A stretch of DNA of 64,000 nt from positions 23,202 through 87,201 of the forward strand of contig CAYTLW010000020.1 in assembly GCA_964438735.1 (NCBI GenBank), given 5' to 3'. Positions 1 through 7,545 of the stretch are shown one piece after another (positions within the stretch are counted from its first letter, which is position 1; every line of letters begins with the position of its first letter). Both the position numbers and the translations under genes were made by a program. The stretch comes from CAYTLW01 sp964438735 (GTDB taxonomy: Bacteria; Myxococcota_A; UBA9042). Under the pieces are notes generated by a model that was not told the origin of the DNA, did no database searches, and saw only the letters and a program-made list of their open reading frames with translations.

Positions 1-1598
1 CCCAACGCGTCCACATCGCCGGGACCGTACGAAAACGTCTGCGGACTCGGCGTCGCGGGGGGCGGGAAGGAGACGGCGCCGGCGTCCACCTCGACCGCGC
101 GCATTCCGCTCTTGCCATCGGCCAGCAGGTAGTTCCAGCCGAGTACGTGGCTCAGCTTGGCGATCTCGGCTTCGGCGGCGACCACGTCGCTGCTATTCTC
201 CAGGATGTGACGGACCGCGAAGCCGATGGGCAGGCCGCTCGCAGTCAATCGCCCTGCGGACAGGTCGCCGCCCGCCGCCACCACCTGGCCCAGCAGCGTG
301 CCGACCAGTCGATTGTCCAGGGTGTCCGAGTAGACGGCCGCCGTGGCCAGACCGCCCGCGTTCATGCCCGACATGCCGTAGATCAGGCCTGCCCAGCCAA
401 CCACGGCGAATGGATCGCCATCGGTCGGGTGATGCACGAAGACGACGCCGTGTTTGTGGGAGCTGTTGGCGTCCAGGAGGGAGAAATGCTGGCCCAGGAG
501 CGGGTTGTTATCCGGCGTGGCGCTGCCACGTACGGCCAACGCGCTGGCCGGGGGCTGGCTCCGGCCATCATCGACGCTGCGATTGGATACCTGCTGGGGC
601 GGTACGCCCATGCCAGCGGTGGTGAAGACGAGACGCTCATCGCGCATGAATCGGGCGTGCAGGGGCGGTGGATCGATGACCTTGCTGGTATCGCCGGCCT
701 GGATGATGAGCGCCATGGTAGCGGCCGCCGGCATGGGCGCAGGCGGCTTGAAGCGGACCTCCAGCAGGGTGGCGGCGGCCGGAAGCGGGGCAGCCGGGTC
801 CACCTCTTGAGGCGTGCCGTTCGCTTTCAAGGCCACCGTCGTCAACGCCGGGTCACCGAATTCAAAGATCTGCTTGTCCAGCTGCACCCGCACGGTGGCG
901 GGATCAACGTGGTCGGGATCGTGAAGGCGCCAGCGGATCTCCGCATCCACGGGCACGTCGGCCATGACCGCCCAGGCGCCGGGCTCGTACTTGGTGATGC
1001 GCCCTTCGTTCTTGTTGTCGATTGTGCCATCGCCATCGTTGTCAAAGCCATCGGAGTCCAGTCCACCGACGAATTCAAGCCGCTTGAGGCGGGGCGCCTG
1101 GCCCAGTCGCAACACGTAGGCGATGGCCCGGGTCGCCAGCACCGTGTCCAGGAAGGTGTTGAGGATCAGGATCTGCTCGTACTCGAGCCCAGCGCCGGCG
1201 GCGACGCCCTTCATCTCCTCGATGTGCTCGGGAGCGATGGACTTTTCCATCTCCAGGGCAGACTGCAACATCAGCAGACGAGCGAACTCACCCTCCTTCT
1301 TGTACTTCTCCTGCTGGTATTCGGTCAGGTAGAGCGCGATATCCGGCCGTTCTCGGTTGATATAGGGCATCAACGAGGTGGCCAGGATGGTGGTGTAGAA
1401 GGAGCGGATCTTGCTGTGCAGCTGCTCGCCATGCTGACGGCCACGCTCGAAAGGCGTGCCCTTCAGGTGGATCACCTCGCGCGTCGCAGGAGCCTCGATT
1501 GCTGTGCACGCCGGCGCCACCCAGAGCGTCGCCAGAACAACCAGCAGCGCGATGGAGCGCGACGCATACACGATGAGACCGCCTTGATCCCTTGCCAT
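1..1598 (-). CDS. C45 (acyl-CoA:6-APA acyltransferase-like) Ntn-type lipoprotein, C-terminus off the window
   Basis: Open from an ATG at 1598, preceded by a GGGGGAG ribosome site, to the left edge, so the C-terminus is missing. The N-terminus is a lipoprotein-like signal ending at Cys31. Residues about 41-55 carry the peptidase C45 hallmark (GTPFERGRQHGEQ). The block that normally follows the autocatalytic cleavage site is recognisable (RGSATPDNNPLLGQHFSLLD), as is the later GMSGMNAGGLATA block. Two things are odd. The Cys that should open the mature subunit is absent (local sequence PPASALAVRG), and about 100 residues are inserted between the halves, starting with an Asp-rich, calcium-loop-like stretch (DSDGFDNDGDG). 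C45 relatives hydrolyse or transfer amide-linked acyl groups. The substrate here is unknown and the lost Cys leaves activity open. Family assignment fairly firm, function not. Confidence 0.72.
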   Translation of the reverse strand, partial: MARDQGGLIVYASRSIALLVVLATLWVAPACTAIEAPATREVIHLKGTPFERGRQHGEQLHSKIRSFYTTILATSLMPYINRERPDIALYLTEYQQEKYKKEGEFARLLMLQSALEMEKSIAPEHIEEMKGVAAGAGLEYEQILILNTFLDTVLATRAIAYVLRLGQAPRLKRLEFVGGLDSDGFDNDGDGTIDNKNEGRITKYEPGAWAVMADVPVDAEIRWRLHDPDHVDPATVRVQLDKQIFEFGDPALTTVALKANGTPQEVDPAAPLPAAATLLEVRFKPPAPMPAAATMALIIQAGDTSKVIDPPPLHARFMRDERLVFTTAGMGVPPQQVSNRSVDDGRSQPPASALAVRGSATPDNNPLLGQHFSLLDANSSHKHGVVFVHHPTDGDPFAVVGWAGLIYGMSGMNAGGLATAAVYSDTLDNRLVGTLLGQVVAAGGDLSAGRLTASGLPIGFAVRHILENSSDVVAAEAEIAKLSHVLGWNYLLADGKSGMRAVEVDAGAVSFPPPATPSPQTFSYGPGDVDAL

Positions 1599-1805
1599 GC
1601 ACTCCCCCTGGGATCCCGAGCCGGTGGGCGAACGTCGCTGCCGGAACATGGCAACTACCATCGGCTCCCGTCGCGGCGCAAGCCGGCGGGTCGCAAGCAT
1701 GGCTGGTGGCGGTGCATCGGGTCCCTGACACCCTGGCGCCACATTGCGGGACAATTGCGCTCTCTGCCCCTACCCTCACCTCGTCGGCCGCGGCCGGGAG
1801 GTGTG

Positions 1806-2936
1806 ATGAAGGCGACGATGGCAGGTCTGGGCGGCATGGCCGCCGCTTGCTTGCTGCTGGCGCCGACCTTTGGCTGCAGCAAGCCGACAACTCCCAGCGC
1901 AACCCCCAAACCCGCGCCGCCAACGGCCCAATCTACGGGACAGCCTCCCGCTCAAGGAGGCGGCGTCGCCCTGCCAGGGAATGCGACGGGCACAAGCCGG
2001 CCCGCTTGCCAACGTTATGGTGCGGCCGTCGAGAGCGGCCGGATCACCAGCGACAAGTTGCGCGAGATCAGTGGTCTTGCGGCCAGCGGCCTGCACCGTG
2101 GCGTCCTGTGGGGGCACAACGACGCGGGCAAGTCGAAAGCGCGCCTGTTCGCCATATCGACGACCGGTCGACACCTGTCGACCTGGAAGTTGAAAGGGGT
2201 CGATCCCGTGGACACCGAAGATGTCGCTGTGGCGCCCTGTGCGGCGCTGGGACCACGGGCGCTCTACTCGTGCATCTACCTGGGCGATGTGGGCGACAAC
2301 GAGCACAAGCGAGACTACGTGGCGGTCTACCGCGTGCAGGAGCCGCACACGCTGCCGCCGATGGCAGCGGCGGGTGAACGCGCACCGGTGGAACGGTTCA
2401 AAAAGAAGAAGGTCACCCACCTGCGGCTGCGCTACCCGAAAGCGTCGCAGGTCAGCGCCCGGCTGCGAGCCCGGGCCGAACGTCCCAACTCCGAGGCGAT
2501 GGTGGTGCTGAGGGACACTCGTATGGTGATGATCACCAAGCGAAATGACGGGATTGCGCGGGTGTTTCGCGCGGCGCCCGATCCCGCCGGCATCGCGCTG
2601 GCGAAGCCCCTGGGCACGCTGGAGCTGCGCGTGCCCCCGGGCAATGCCGACACAGCCAGCCCCGCAACCGGCGCTGACCTCACTGCGGACGGCCGTTGGC
2701 TGGCCGTGCGCACCTACGCCCGCCTGTTCGTATTCGACACGGCGGGCGCCTTGCGGGCGCCACCGGCACAGGCCAGAGCGATGCTCGCCAGGGCCACCCG
2801 AATCGAAGTGAAGGCGGGATATGACAGCCAGGGCGAGGCGGTTTGTTGGGCTCGAAGAGGCGGGCTCTGGCACGCTTCGGAGAGCGTCAACAAGCGGGTG
2901 AATGTGCCGCTGTGGCGGATCCGGTGCGCGCCGTAG
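1806..2936 (+). CDS. Secreted lipoprotein with a probable beta-propeller, function unknown
   Basis: 376 residues. The start is the ATG at 1806, four bases after GGGAGG; a GTG lies one codon upstream. The signal peptide runs to a Cys in APTFGC, so the protein is probably lipid-anchored, and a Pro/Thr/Ala-rich linker follows to about residue 65. The body has features seen in secreted propeller-like hypothetical proteins: EISGLAAS, LWGHNDAGKSKARLFAI, DTEDVAVAPC, YLGDVGDNEHKRDYVAVYRV and NSEAMVVL. These repeat the themes 'is there an entry', 'ascribe a value', 'compare'. No catalytic motif was recognised. It is divergent from the C45 gene and separate from the Cys-repeat gene downstream. Confidence 0.8.
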   Translation: MKATMAGLGGMAAACLLLAPTFGCSKPTTPSATPKPAPPTAQSTGQPPAQGGGVALPGNATGTSRPACQRYGAAVESGRITSDKLREISGLAASGLHRGVLWGHNDAGKSKARLFAISTTGRHLSTWKLKGVDPVDTEDVAVAPCAALGPRALYSCIYLGDVGDNEHKRDYVAVYRVQEPHTLPPMAAAGERAPVERFKKKKVTHLRLRYPKASQVSARLRARAERPNSEAMVVLRDTRMVMITKRNDGIARVFRAAPDPAGIALAKPLGTLELRVPPGNADTASPATGADLTADGRWLAVRTYARLFVFDTAGALRAPPAQARAMLARATRIEVKAGYDSQGEAVCWARRGGLWHASESVNKRVNVPLWRIRCAP

Positions 2937-2969
2937 CGAGCGTCGCGATGGCCGAACCCGACGTGGGAT

Positions 2970-2998
2970 TTGCCCACGTGGCGCCGGGACGATAGGCT
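2970..2998 (+). promoter_or_regulatory. Predicted sigma70-like promoter of the Cys-repeat lipoprotein gene
   Basis: TTGCCC at 2970-2975 and TAGGCT at 2993-2998 are separated by 17 bases. Transcription would start near 3005, giving a leader of 40-55 bases. The same TTGCCC/TAGnnT pattern recurs before several other genes in this window. Confidence 0.45.
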
Positions 2999-3046
2999 AC
3001 TTGCGTCCCCCCATCGACGCCGCCCCCCCATGGGTCGCGAACGCCG

Positions 3047-6000
3047 ATGGTCCAGCCCATGCCACGAAACCAAAGTCGAATTCATCTCTTTGGCGTGCTG
3101 CTCGCCTGCGCGCTCGGCATGTCGGGCTGCGAGAAGCCGCCGCCTGATCCCGAAGACGCCGACGTCGAAGTCGAAGACGACGCCGGCAGCACCACCGAAG
3201 AAGACCTGGTCACCAGCGAGGACGCCGATGCGGGCCCGGCGCTGGACGTGCCCGGCCCCGAGTGTCCGGGCGGCCCAACCTGCGTCTGCACCGCCAACGA
3301 TGATTGCGATTCGGGCGTCTGCATCGAGGGTCCCGGCGGCAAGGAATGCGCAGCGACCTGCGTGGACAACTGCGAAGGTGACTTCATCTGCGTCCTGGTG
3401 AGCTCGGGCGGCGGCGACGATATCAACGTCTGCGTTCACGCCAGGGGCCGGCTCTGCGACCCTTGCGCCACTTCCAAGGACTGCATCCTGCCGGGTCATG
3501 GTCAGGCGACCTGCGTCGATCACGGCACGGATGGTTCGTTCTGCGGCACGTTGTGCACGGTCAGCGAAGAGTGTCCAAAGGGGTATGGCTGCCAGGAAGT
3601 CACCTCCGTGGAGGGTGCCAAGGTCTCCCAATGCGTGCGCCTGCCGGACCCGGGCAGCGATTCCAAGGCCGGCAGCTGCCCCTGTTCGGAGTGGGCGGTC
3701 AAGGGCGCGTTGCAGACGGATTGTTTCATCCTGAGCAAGGACGCCGAGGGCAACGTCGTCGGCCAATGCCCCGGCATCCGCAAGTGCGGCGAGGAGGGGC
3801 TGAGCGCCTGCCTGGCGCCCGATCCGGTTCCGGAGATCTGCGACGGCATCGACAGCGACTGCAACGGCAAGACCGATGAGGGCACATGCGAAGACGATAA
3901 CGTGTGCACCAAAGACGCCTGCGACCCCTCCCTGGCGGTGGACGGCCAGGAGGGCTGCACCCACAAACCCGTGGCGGTCAAGTGCGACGCCGACAGCACC
4001 GCATGCACCGCCGGCGACAACTGCCAGGGAGTGCTCTGCGACATCTGCGTGGACGGCATGTGCATCCCCGGCCCGAAGGTCGATTGCGATGACGGTAATC
4101 CCTGCACCAAGGACTCCTGCGACGAGAAGGAGGGCTGCAAGAACCCGCTCGATGACGGCGCGCCCTGCGACGACGGCCAGAAGTGCACGGTCAACGACGC
4201 CTGCAAGGCGGGCAAATGCATGACGGGCACCCCCAAGGACTGCGACTCCGGCAGCCCTTGCGTCGACGGCAACTGCGATCCCAACGCCGGCGGTTGCGTC
4301 TTCGAGGACAAGCAGGACGGCCTGGGCTGCAGCGACAACCACGCCTGCACCAAGCTGGACACCTGCCAGAACGGCAAGTGCAAGGGCAAACTCGTCAATT
4401 GTGACGACGGCAATGTGTGCACCGACAACGAGTGCGACGAGAAGCTTGGCTGCCAGCAGTTGAGCAATCTGAAGTCGTGCGACGACGGCAACGCCTGCAC
4501 AGAGGGCGACAAGTGCAGCCAGGGCAGCTGCAAAGGCAACAAGCTCAAGTGCGACGACAACAACCCGTGCACCAGCGAGACCTGCTCGACGGAGTCCGGC
4601 TGCAAGTCGACGTTCAACACCTTGCCTTGTAACGCAGACGACAACGCCTGCACGGTCGGCGATAACTGCGCCAACGGCGCCTGCATCACGGGCAAACCCA
4701 AGAAGTGTGTCGACGACAGCACCTGCACGATCGACAGCTGCGACAAAGCCAAGGGCAACTGCGTCTTCGCCGGCGCCAGCAAAGAAGGGCTGGATTGCGA
4801 CGCCGACGACAGCGTCTGCACGGTCGCCGACAAGTGCAAGGGCGGCGTCTGCGTGCCCGGCAAGTCCAAGAATTGCGACGACTCCAACCCCTGCACAGAC
4901 GACCAATGCCACCCCAAGAAGGGCTGCCAGAACGTGGCCAACGTGGCCCCCTGCAACGCCGACGACAACGCGTGCACCGCCAAGGACTCCTGCAAGGACG
5001 GCTCCTGCAAGGTCGGTCAGGATAAGATCTGCAACGACAAGAACGGCTGCACCACCGACAGCTGCAACATCAAGACCGGACTGTGCGAGTTCGACGGTCA
5101 ACCACACGAAGGCGCCGTCTGTGACGCCGATGGCTCCGAATGCACCGAGAACGACCAGTGCAAGAAGGGCAAGTGCACCCCCGGCAAACCCAAGGGTTGC
5201 GCCGACGGCAACCCCTGCACCGATGACGGCTGCAAGAAGGGTGGCGGCTGCATCTTCAACAACAACACCGACCCCTGCGATGACGGGCAGAAGTGCACCG
5301 TGGGCGACAAGTGCAAGGCCGGCAAATGCTCCTCGGGCACGATGAAGTCCTGCGACGACAAGAACGGCTGCACCCAGGACGCCTGCAACATCCAGTCGGG
5401 GAAATGCGCCTACAACGGCGTGCCCTTCGAGGGTTCACCTTGCGATGCCGACGGCAGCATCTGCACCCAGGCCGACAAGTGCGTCTCCGGCAAGTGCACC
5501 CCCGGCAAGCTGCTCAAGTGCGACGACGGCAACCCCTGCACCACGGACGCCTGCGACCCGCAGAACGCCTGCAAGTTCACCCCCAACAACGAAAAATGCG
5601 ACGACGGCGACGCCTGCACCATCGACGACGTCTGCCTCAAGGAGAAGTGCATCGCCAAACCAAAGAGCTGCGATGATGGCAATGCCTGCACCACGGACAC
5701 CTGCGACAAGAAGAAGGGCTGCGCGCACGCCGAGGACCTGAACCTGAAGCTCTGCGGCAAAGGCAAGGTCTGCTACGGCAATACCTGCAAGGCCACCGTC
5801 TGCGGCGACGGCATCGTGCACAAGGCCGTGGAGAAGTGCGACGGCGCCAACGTGGTGGCCAATAACTGCGACACCGTGCTGGGCAACGGCTCCTTCGGTT
5901 CACTCTCCTGCGCCAAGGACTGCCTGACCTTCGACACCAGCAAGTGCACCGATCTGGGCTGGATGGAACGCAGCGACGATTGCAACGGCTTCCGCCAGAG

Positions 6001-6325
6001 CACCATGCATCCCGGCGTGCGATTCGCGGTGGCCAAGGACACCACCTGGGTCAAGGCCAAGGTCTATCCCTGCCCCAAGGGCTACAGTTGGATGACCACC
6101 GCCAAGGCCAAGCAGACCTTCAAGGGTGGCGGCACCAAGTTCACCTACTACAACCAGTGCGACTGGTATGCCGGGCAGTGGAAGGGCAAGGAGCGCAAGT
6201 ACTTCCGCTTCAAGGACTCGGCCAGCACGCTGGCCTTCAAGCACTCGTACTACTACGAGGGTCAGCCCATCGACTACGGCAAGTTCACCGACCACTTCGC
6301 CGGCATCGTCTGCCTCAAGGACTGA
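3047..6325 (+). CDS. Giant Cys-rich repeat lipoprotein (CTDC-like repeats, MopE-like motif)
   Basis: 1092 residues from ATG 3047; ATG 3059, four codons later, is equally possible and neither has a clear ribosome site. A signal peptide ends at a lipobox (LGMSGC) and an acidic linker follows to about residue 75. Residues 80-260 hold Cys clusters. A MopE-like metal-binding motif (CDGIDSDCNGKTDEG) lies near 265-280. From about 280 to 900 there are roughly 22 Cys-rich modules resembling the Dictyostelium CTDC repeat, alternating between a CDDGNPCTxDxCDxxxGC form and a CDDGxxCTxxDxCxxGxC form. A CGDGIVHKAVEKCD element, like myxococcal DUF4215 repeats, precedes a globular C-terminal domain of about 140 residues (WMERSDDCNGFRQ onwards) that I do not recognise. 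Probably a long disulfide-rich stalk holding a C-terminal head at the cell surface. Confidence 0.88.
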   Translation: MVQPMPRNQSRIHLFGVLLACALGMSGCEKPPPDPEDADVEVEDDAGSTTEEDLVTSEDADAGPALDVPGPECPGGPTCVCTANDDCDSGVCIEGPGGKECAATCVDNCEGDFICVLVSSGGGDDINVCVHARGRLCDPCATSKDCILPGHGQATCVDHGTDGSFCGTLCTVSEECPKGYGCQEVTSVEGAKVSQCVRLPDPGSDSKAGSCPCSEWAVKGALQTDCFILSKDAEGNVVGQCPGIRKCGEEGLSACLAPDPVPEICDGIDSDCNGKTDEGTCEDDNVCTKDACDPSLAVDGQEGCTHKPVAVKCDADSTACTAGDNCQGVLCDICVDGMCIPGPKVDCDDGNPCTKDSCDEKEGCKNPLDDGAPCDDGQKCTVNDACKAGKCMTGTPKDCDSGSPCVDGNCDPNAGGCVFEDKQDGLGCSDNHACTKLDTCQNGKCKGKLVNCDDGNVCTDNECDEKLGCQQLSNLKSCDDGNACTEGDKCSQGSCKGNKLKCDDNNPCTSETCSTESGCKSTFNTLPCNADDNACTVGDNCANGACITGKPKKCVDDSTCTIDSCDKAKGNCVFAGASKEGLDCDADDSVCTVADKCKGGVCVPGKSKNCDDSNPCTDDQCHPKKGCQNVANVAPCNADDNACTAKDSCKDGSCKVGQDKICNDKNGCTTDSCNIKTGLCEFDGQPHEGAVCDADGSECTENDQCKKGKCTPGKPKGCADGNPCTDDGCKKGGGCIFNNNTDPCDDGQKCTVGDKCKAGKCSSGTMKSCDDKNGCTQDACNIQSGKCAYNGVPFEGSPCDADGSICTQADKCVSGKCTPGKLLKCDDGNPCTTDACDPQNACKFTPNNEKCDDGDACTIDDVCLKEKCIAKPKSCDDGNACTTDTCDKKKGCAHAEDLNLKLCGKGKVCYGNTCKATVCGDGIVHKAVEKCDGANVVANNCDTVLGNGSFGSLSCAKDCLTFDTSKCTDLGWMERSDDCNGFRQSTMHPGVRFAVAKDTTWVKAKVYPCPKGYSWMTTAKAKQTFKGGGTKFTYYNQCDWYAGQWKGKERKYFRFKDSASTLAFKHSYYYEGQPIDYGKFTDHFAGIVCLKD
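3885..5745 (+). repeat. Degenerate tandem coding repeat (Cys-rich modules)
   Basis: About 22 in-frame copies of a module of roughly 80-90 bases encoding C-D-D-G-x-x-C-T-x-D-x-C. Copies differ at many silent and replacement sites, so this is an old expansion inside the lipoprotein gene, not a recent array. Two module types mostly alternate, giving a higher-order unit of about 40-45 residues. Confidence 0.8.
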
Positions 6326-6346
6326 GCGAGAACCCGTCGGCCCGAT

Positions 6347-7381
6347 CTACATCTTCAGGGTGTGGATGCGGCTGTTGGCCGGCATGCCCTTGAGATCGCG
6401 CAACTCACCCTCGTCGAATTCGTAGTCTTCGCCCACGCGTTCGACGACGGCGCTGGAGACTTTGGCCTCCAACGGCCCGGCGATACCGCACAGGCGGGCG
6501 GCGACGTTGACGGTGTGGCCCAGCACGGTGAACTCGCGCCGCATCTCGCCGCCCATGTCGCCGCGCAGGAAGTCGCCGTGGTGAATGCCCAGGCCGATGG
6601 GCGGCGGATTCCAGAACGCGATGAGATCGAAATCCCAGGCCCAGTTGACGATCCACCTGGCCGCCCGGCAGGCGTTTTTTGCGCCCTCGGGGCCCTCGAA
6701 TACAGCCAGCAGGCCATCGCCCGAAAACTTGTCGGTGTAACCGCCGCACTCGCGGACGATCTCCACCTGGCGGGCGAGCACCGAGCTCACGGCCACGAAG
6801 ACGCGCAGCGGATCCTGCTTGAAGCTGGTCGCCGTGAAGCCGCGCAGGTCGGAGAACATCACCGTGGCTTCGACGCGCTCGATACCGGTCTTGTTGAGCA
6901 CGTGACCACGGGCCGGCTCGGAGACATAGCTCTCCAGTTTGCGGAGCAGGCGCTCGTTCTCCAGCTCTGCGCGTCGCCGCAGGACCAGGTTGGCGAGCCG
7001 CGCCGTCAAGATGGTGTGATGGATCGGCTTGCTCATCAGGTCGTCTGCGCCGGCCTCCAGCGCAGCGACGTGCAGACTCTCTGCATCCGCGCCGGTGATC
7101 ATGACCACCGGGATCAGGTAAAGATCATCGTGGTTGCGAAGGGTTCGGCAGATGGTCAGGCCATCGACTCCGGGCAACTCGTAGTCCAGCAGGATGACGT
7201 CTGGTTCACATTCCAGGGCGGTGGCCACCGCGTCCGTGCCGTTGTCGACCTCGACGACGCTTGCGGCGTGACGCTCAAGAATCCGCCGCAGCAGGCCGCG
7301 GATGGTGGGATCATCATCGACGATGAGGCAGGTTGCACCCTGCAGCGGTGGCCTGCCTGAACGCGTCATGTGGCGGCGCAT
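6347..7381 (-). CDS. Response regulator with class III adenylate/guanylate cyclase output domain
   Basis: 344 residues. The start at 7381 is fixed by AGGAGG just upstream. Residues 15-135 are a CheY-like receiver with acidic pocket DDD 22-24, phosphoacceptor Asp66 (ILLDYELP), Thr96 and Lys118. A short coiled linker leads to a class III nucleotide cyclase domain (about 168-344). Metal Asp178 (FSDLRGFT) and Asp222 (KFSGDG), Lys218 and the transition-state pair Asn292/Arg296 (VNVAARL) are all present. The second base-selecting position, usually Asp or Thr, appears to be His289 (LGHTVN). Phosphorylation by an unlinked histidine kinase should control cAMP (or cGMP) synthesis; no kinase is adjacent. 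It is cytoplasmic and convergent with the Cys-repeat gene. Confidence 0.92.
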   Translation of the reverse strand: MRRHMTRSGRPPLQGATCLIVDDDPTIRGLLRRILERHAASVVEVDNGTDAVATALECEPDVILLDYELPGVDGLTICRTLRNHDDLYLIPVVMITGADAESLHVAALEAGADDLMSKPIHHTILTARLANLVLRRRAELENERLLRKLESYVSEPARGHVLNKTGIERVEATVMFSDLRGFTATSFKQDPLRVFVAVSSVLARQVEIVRECGGYTDKFSGDGLLAVFEGPEGAKNACRAARWIVNWAWDFDLIAFWNPPPIGLGIHHGDFLRGDMGGEMRREFTVLGHTVNVAARLCGIAGPLEAKVSSAVVERVGEDYEFDEGELRDLKGMPANSRIHTLKM

Positions 7382-7416
7382 TCGGCCTCCTGCGACCGCC
7401 CGGTGGTCGCCGCCAC

Positions 7417-7446
7417 AGTCTATGCATGGTCCTGGCAGGGGGGCAA
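7417..7446 (-). promoter_or_regulatory. Predicted promoter of the receiver-cyclase gene
   Basis: On the minus strand TTGCCC (7441-7446) and TAGACT (7417-7422) are 18 bases apart. The expected start near 7410 leaves a leader of about 30 bases carrying AGGAGG. Confidence 0.45.
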
Positions 7447-7545
7447 GGAACCAGGGCGTCGGATCGCGTGGGCAACAACAGGCCGGGTCATTGAACTGAC
7501 GGCGCCAGGAGCGTACAACCGGCGCCCGACCTTCAGGGAGATGCC

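Noticed and set aside
147..1805. Long forward frame in front of the propeller lipoprotein
   Set aside because: It is the antisense of the C45 gene, which has a signal peptide, a ribosome site and family motifs; the forward translation has low-complexity Arg/Gly/His content.
2714..5107. 797-residue minus-strand frame opposite the Cys repeats
   Set aside because: Its Ala/Val/Gly-rich repetitive translation is what the reverse of the Cys-repeat codons gives; no start context or motif.
3885..5745. Possible CRISPR array because of regular spacing
   Set aside because: The periodicity is in frame with a protein, copies are not identical and there are no unique spacers.
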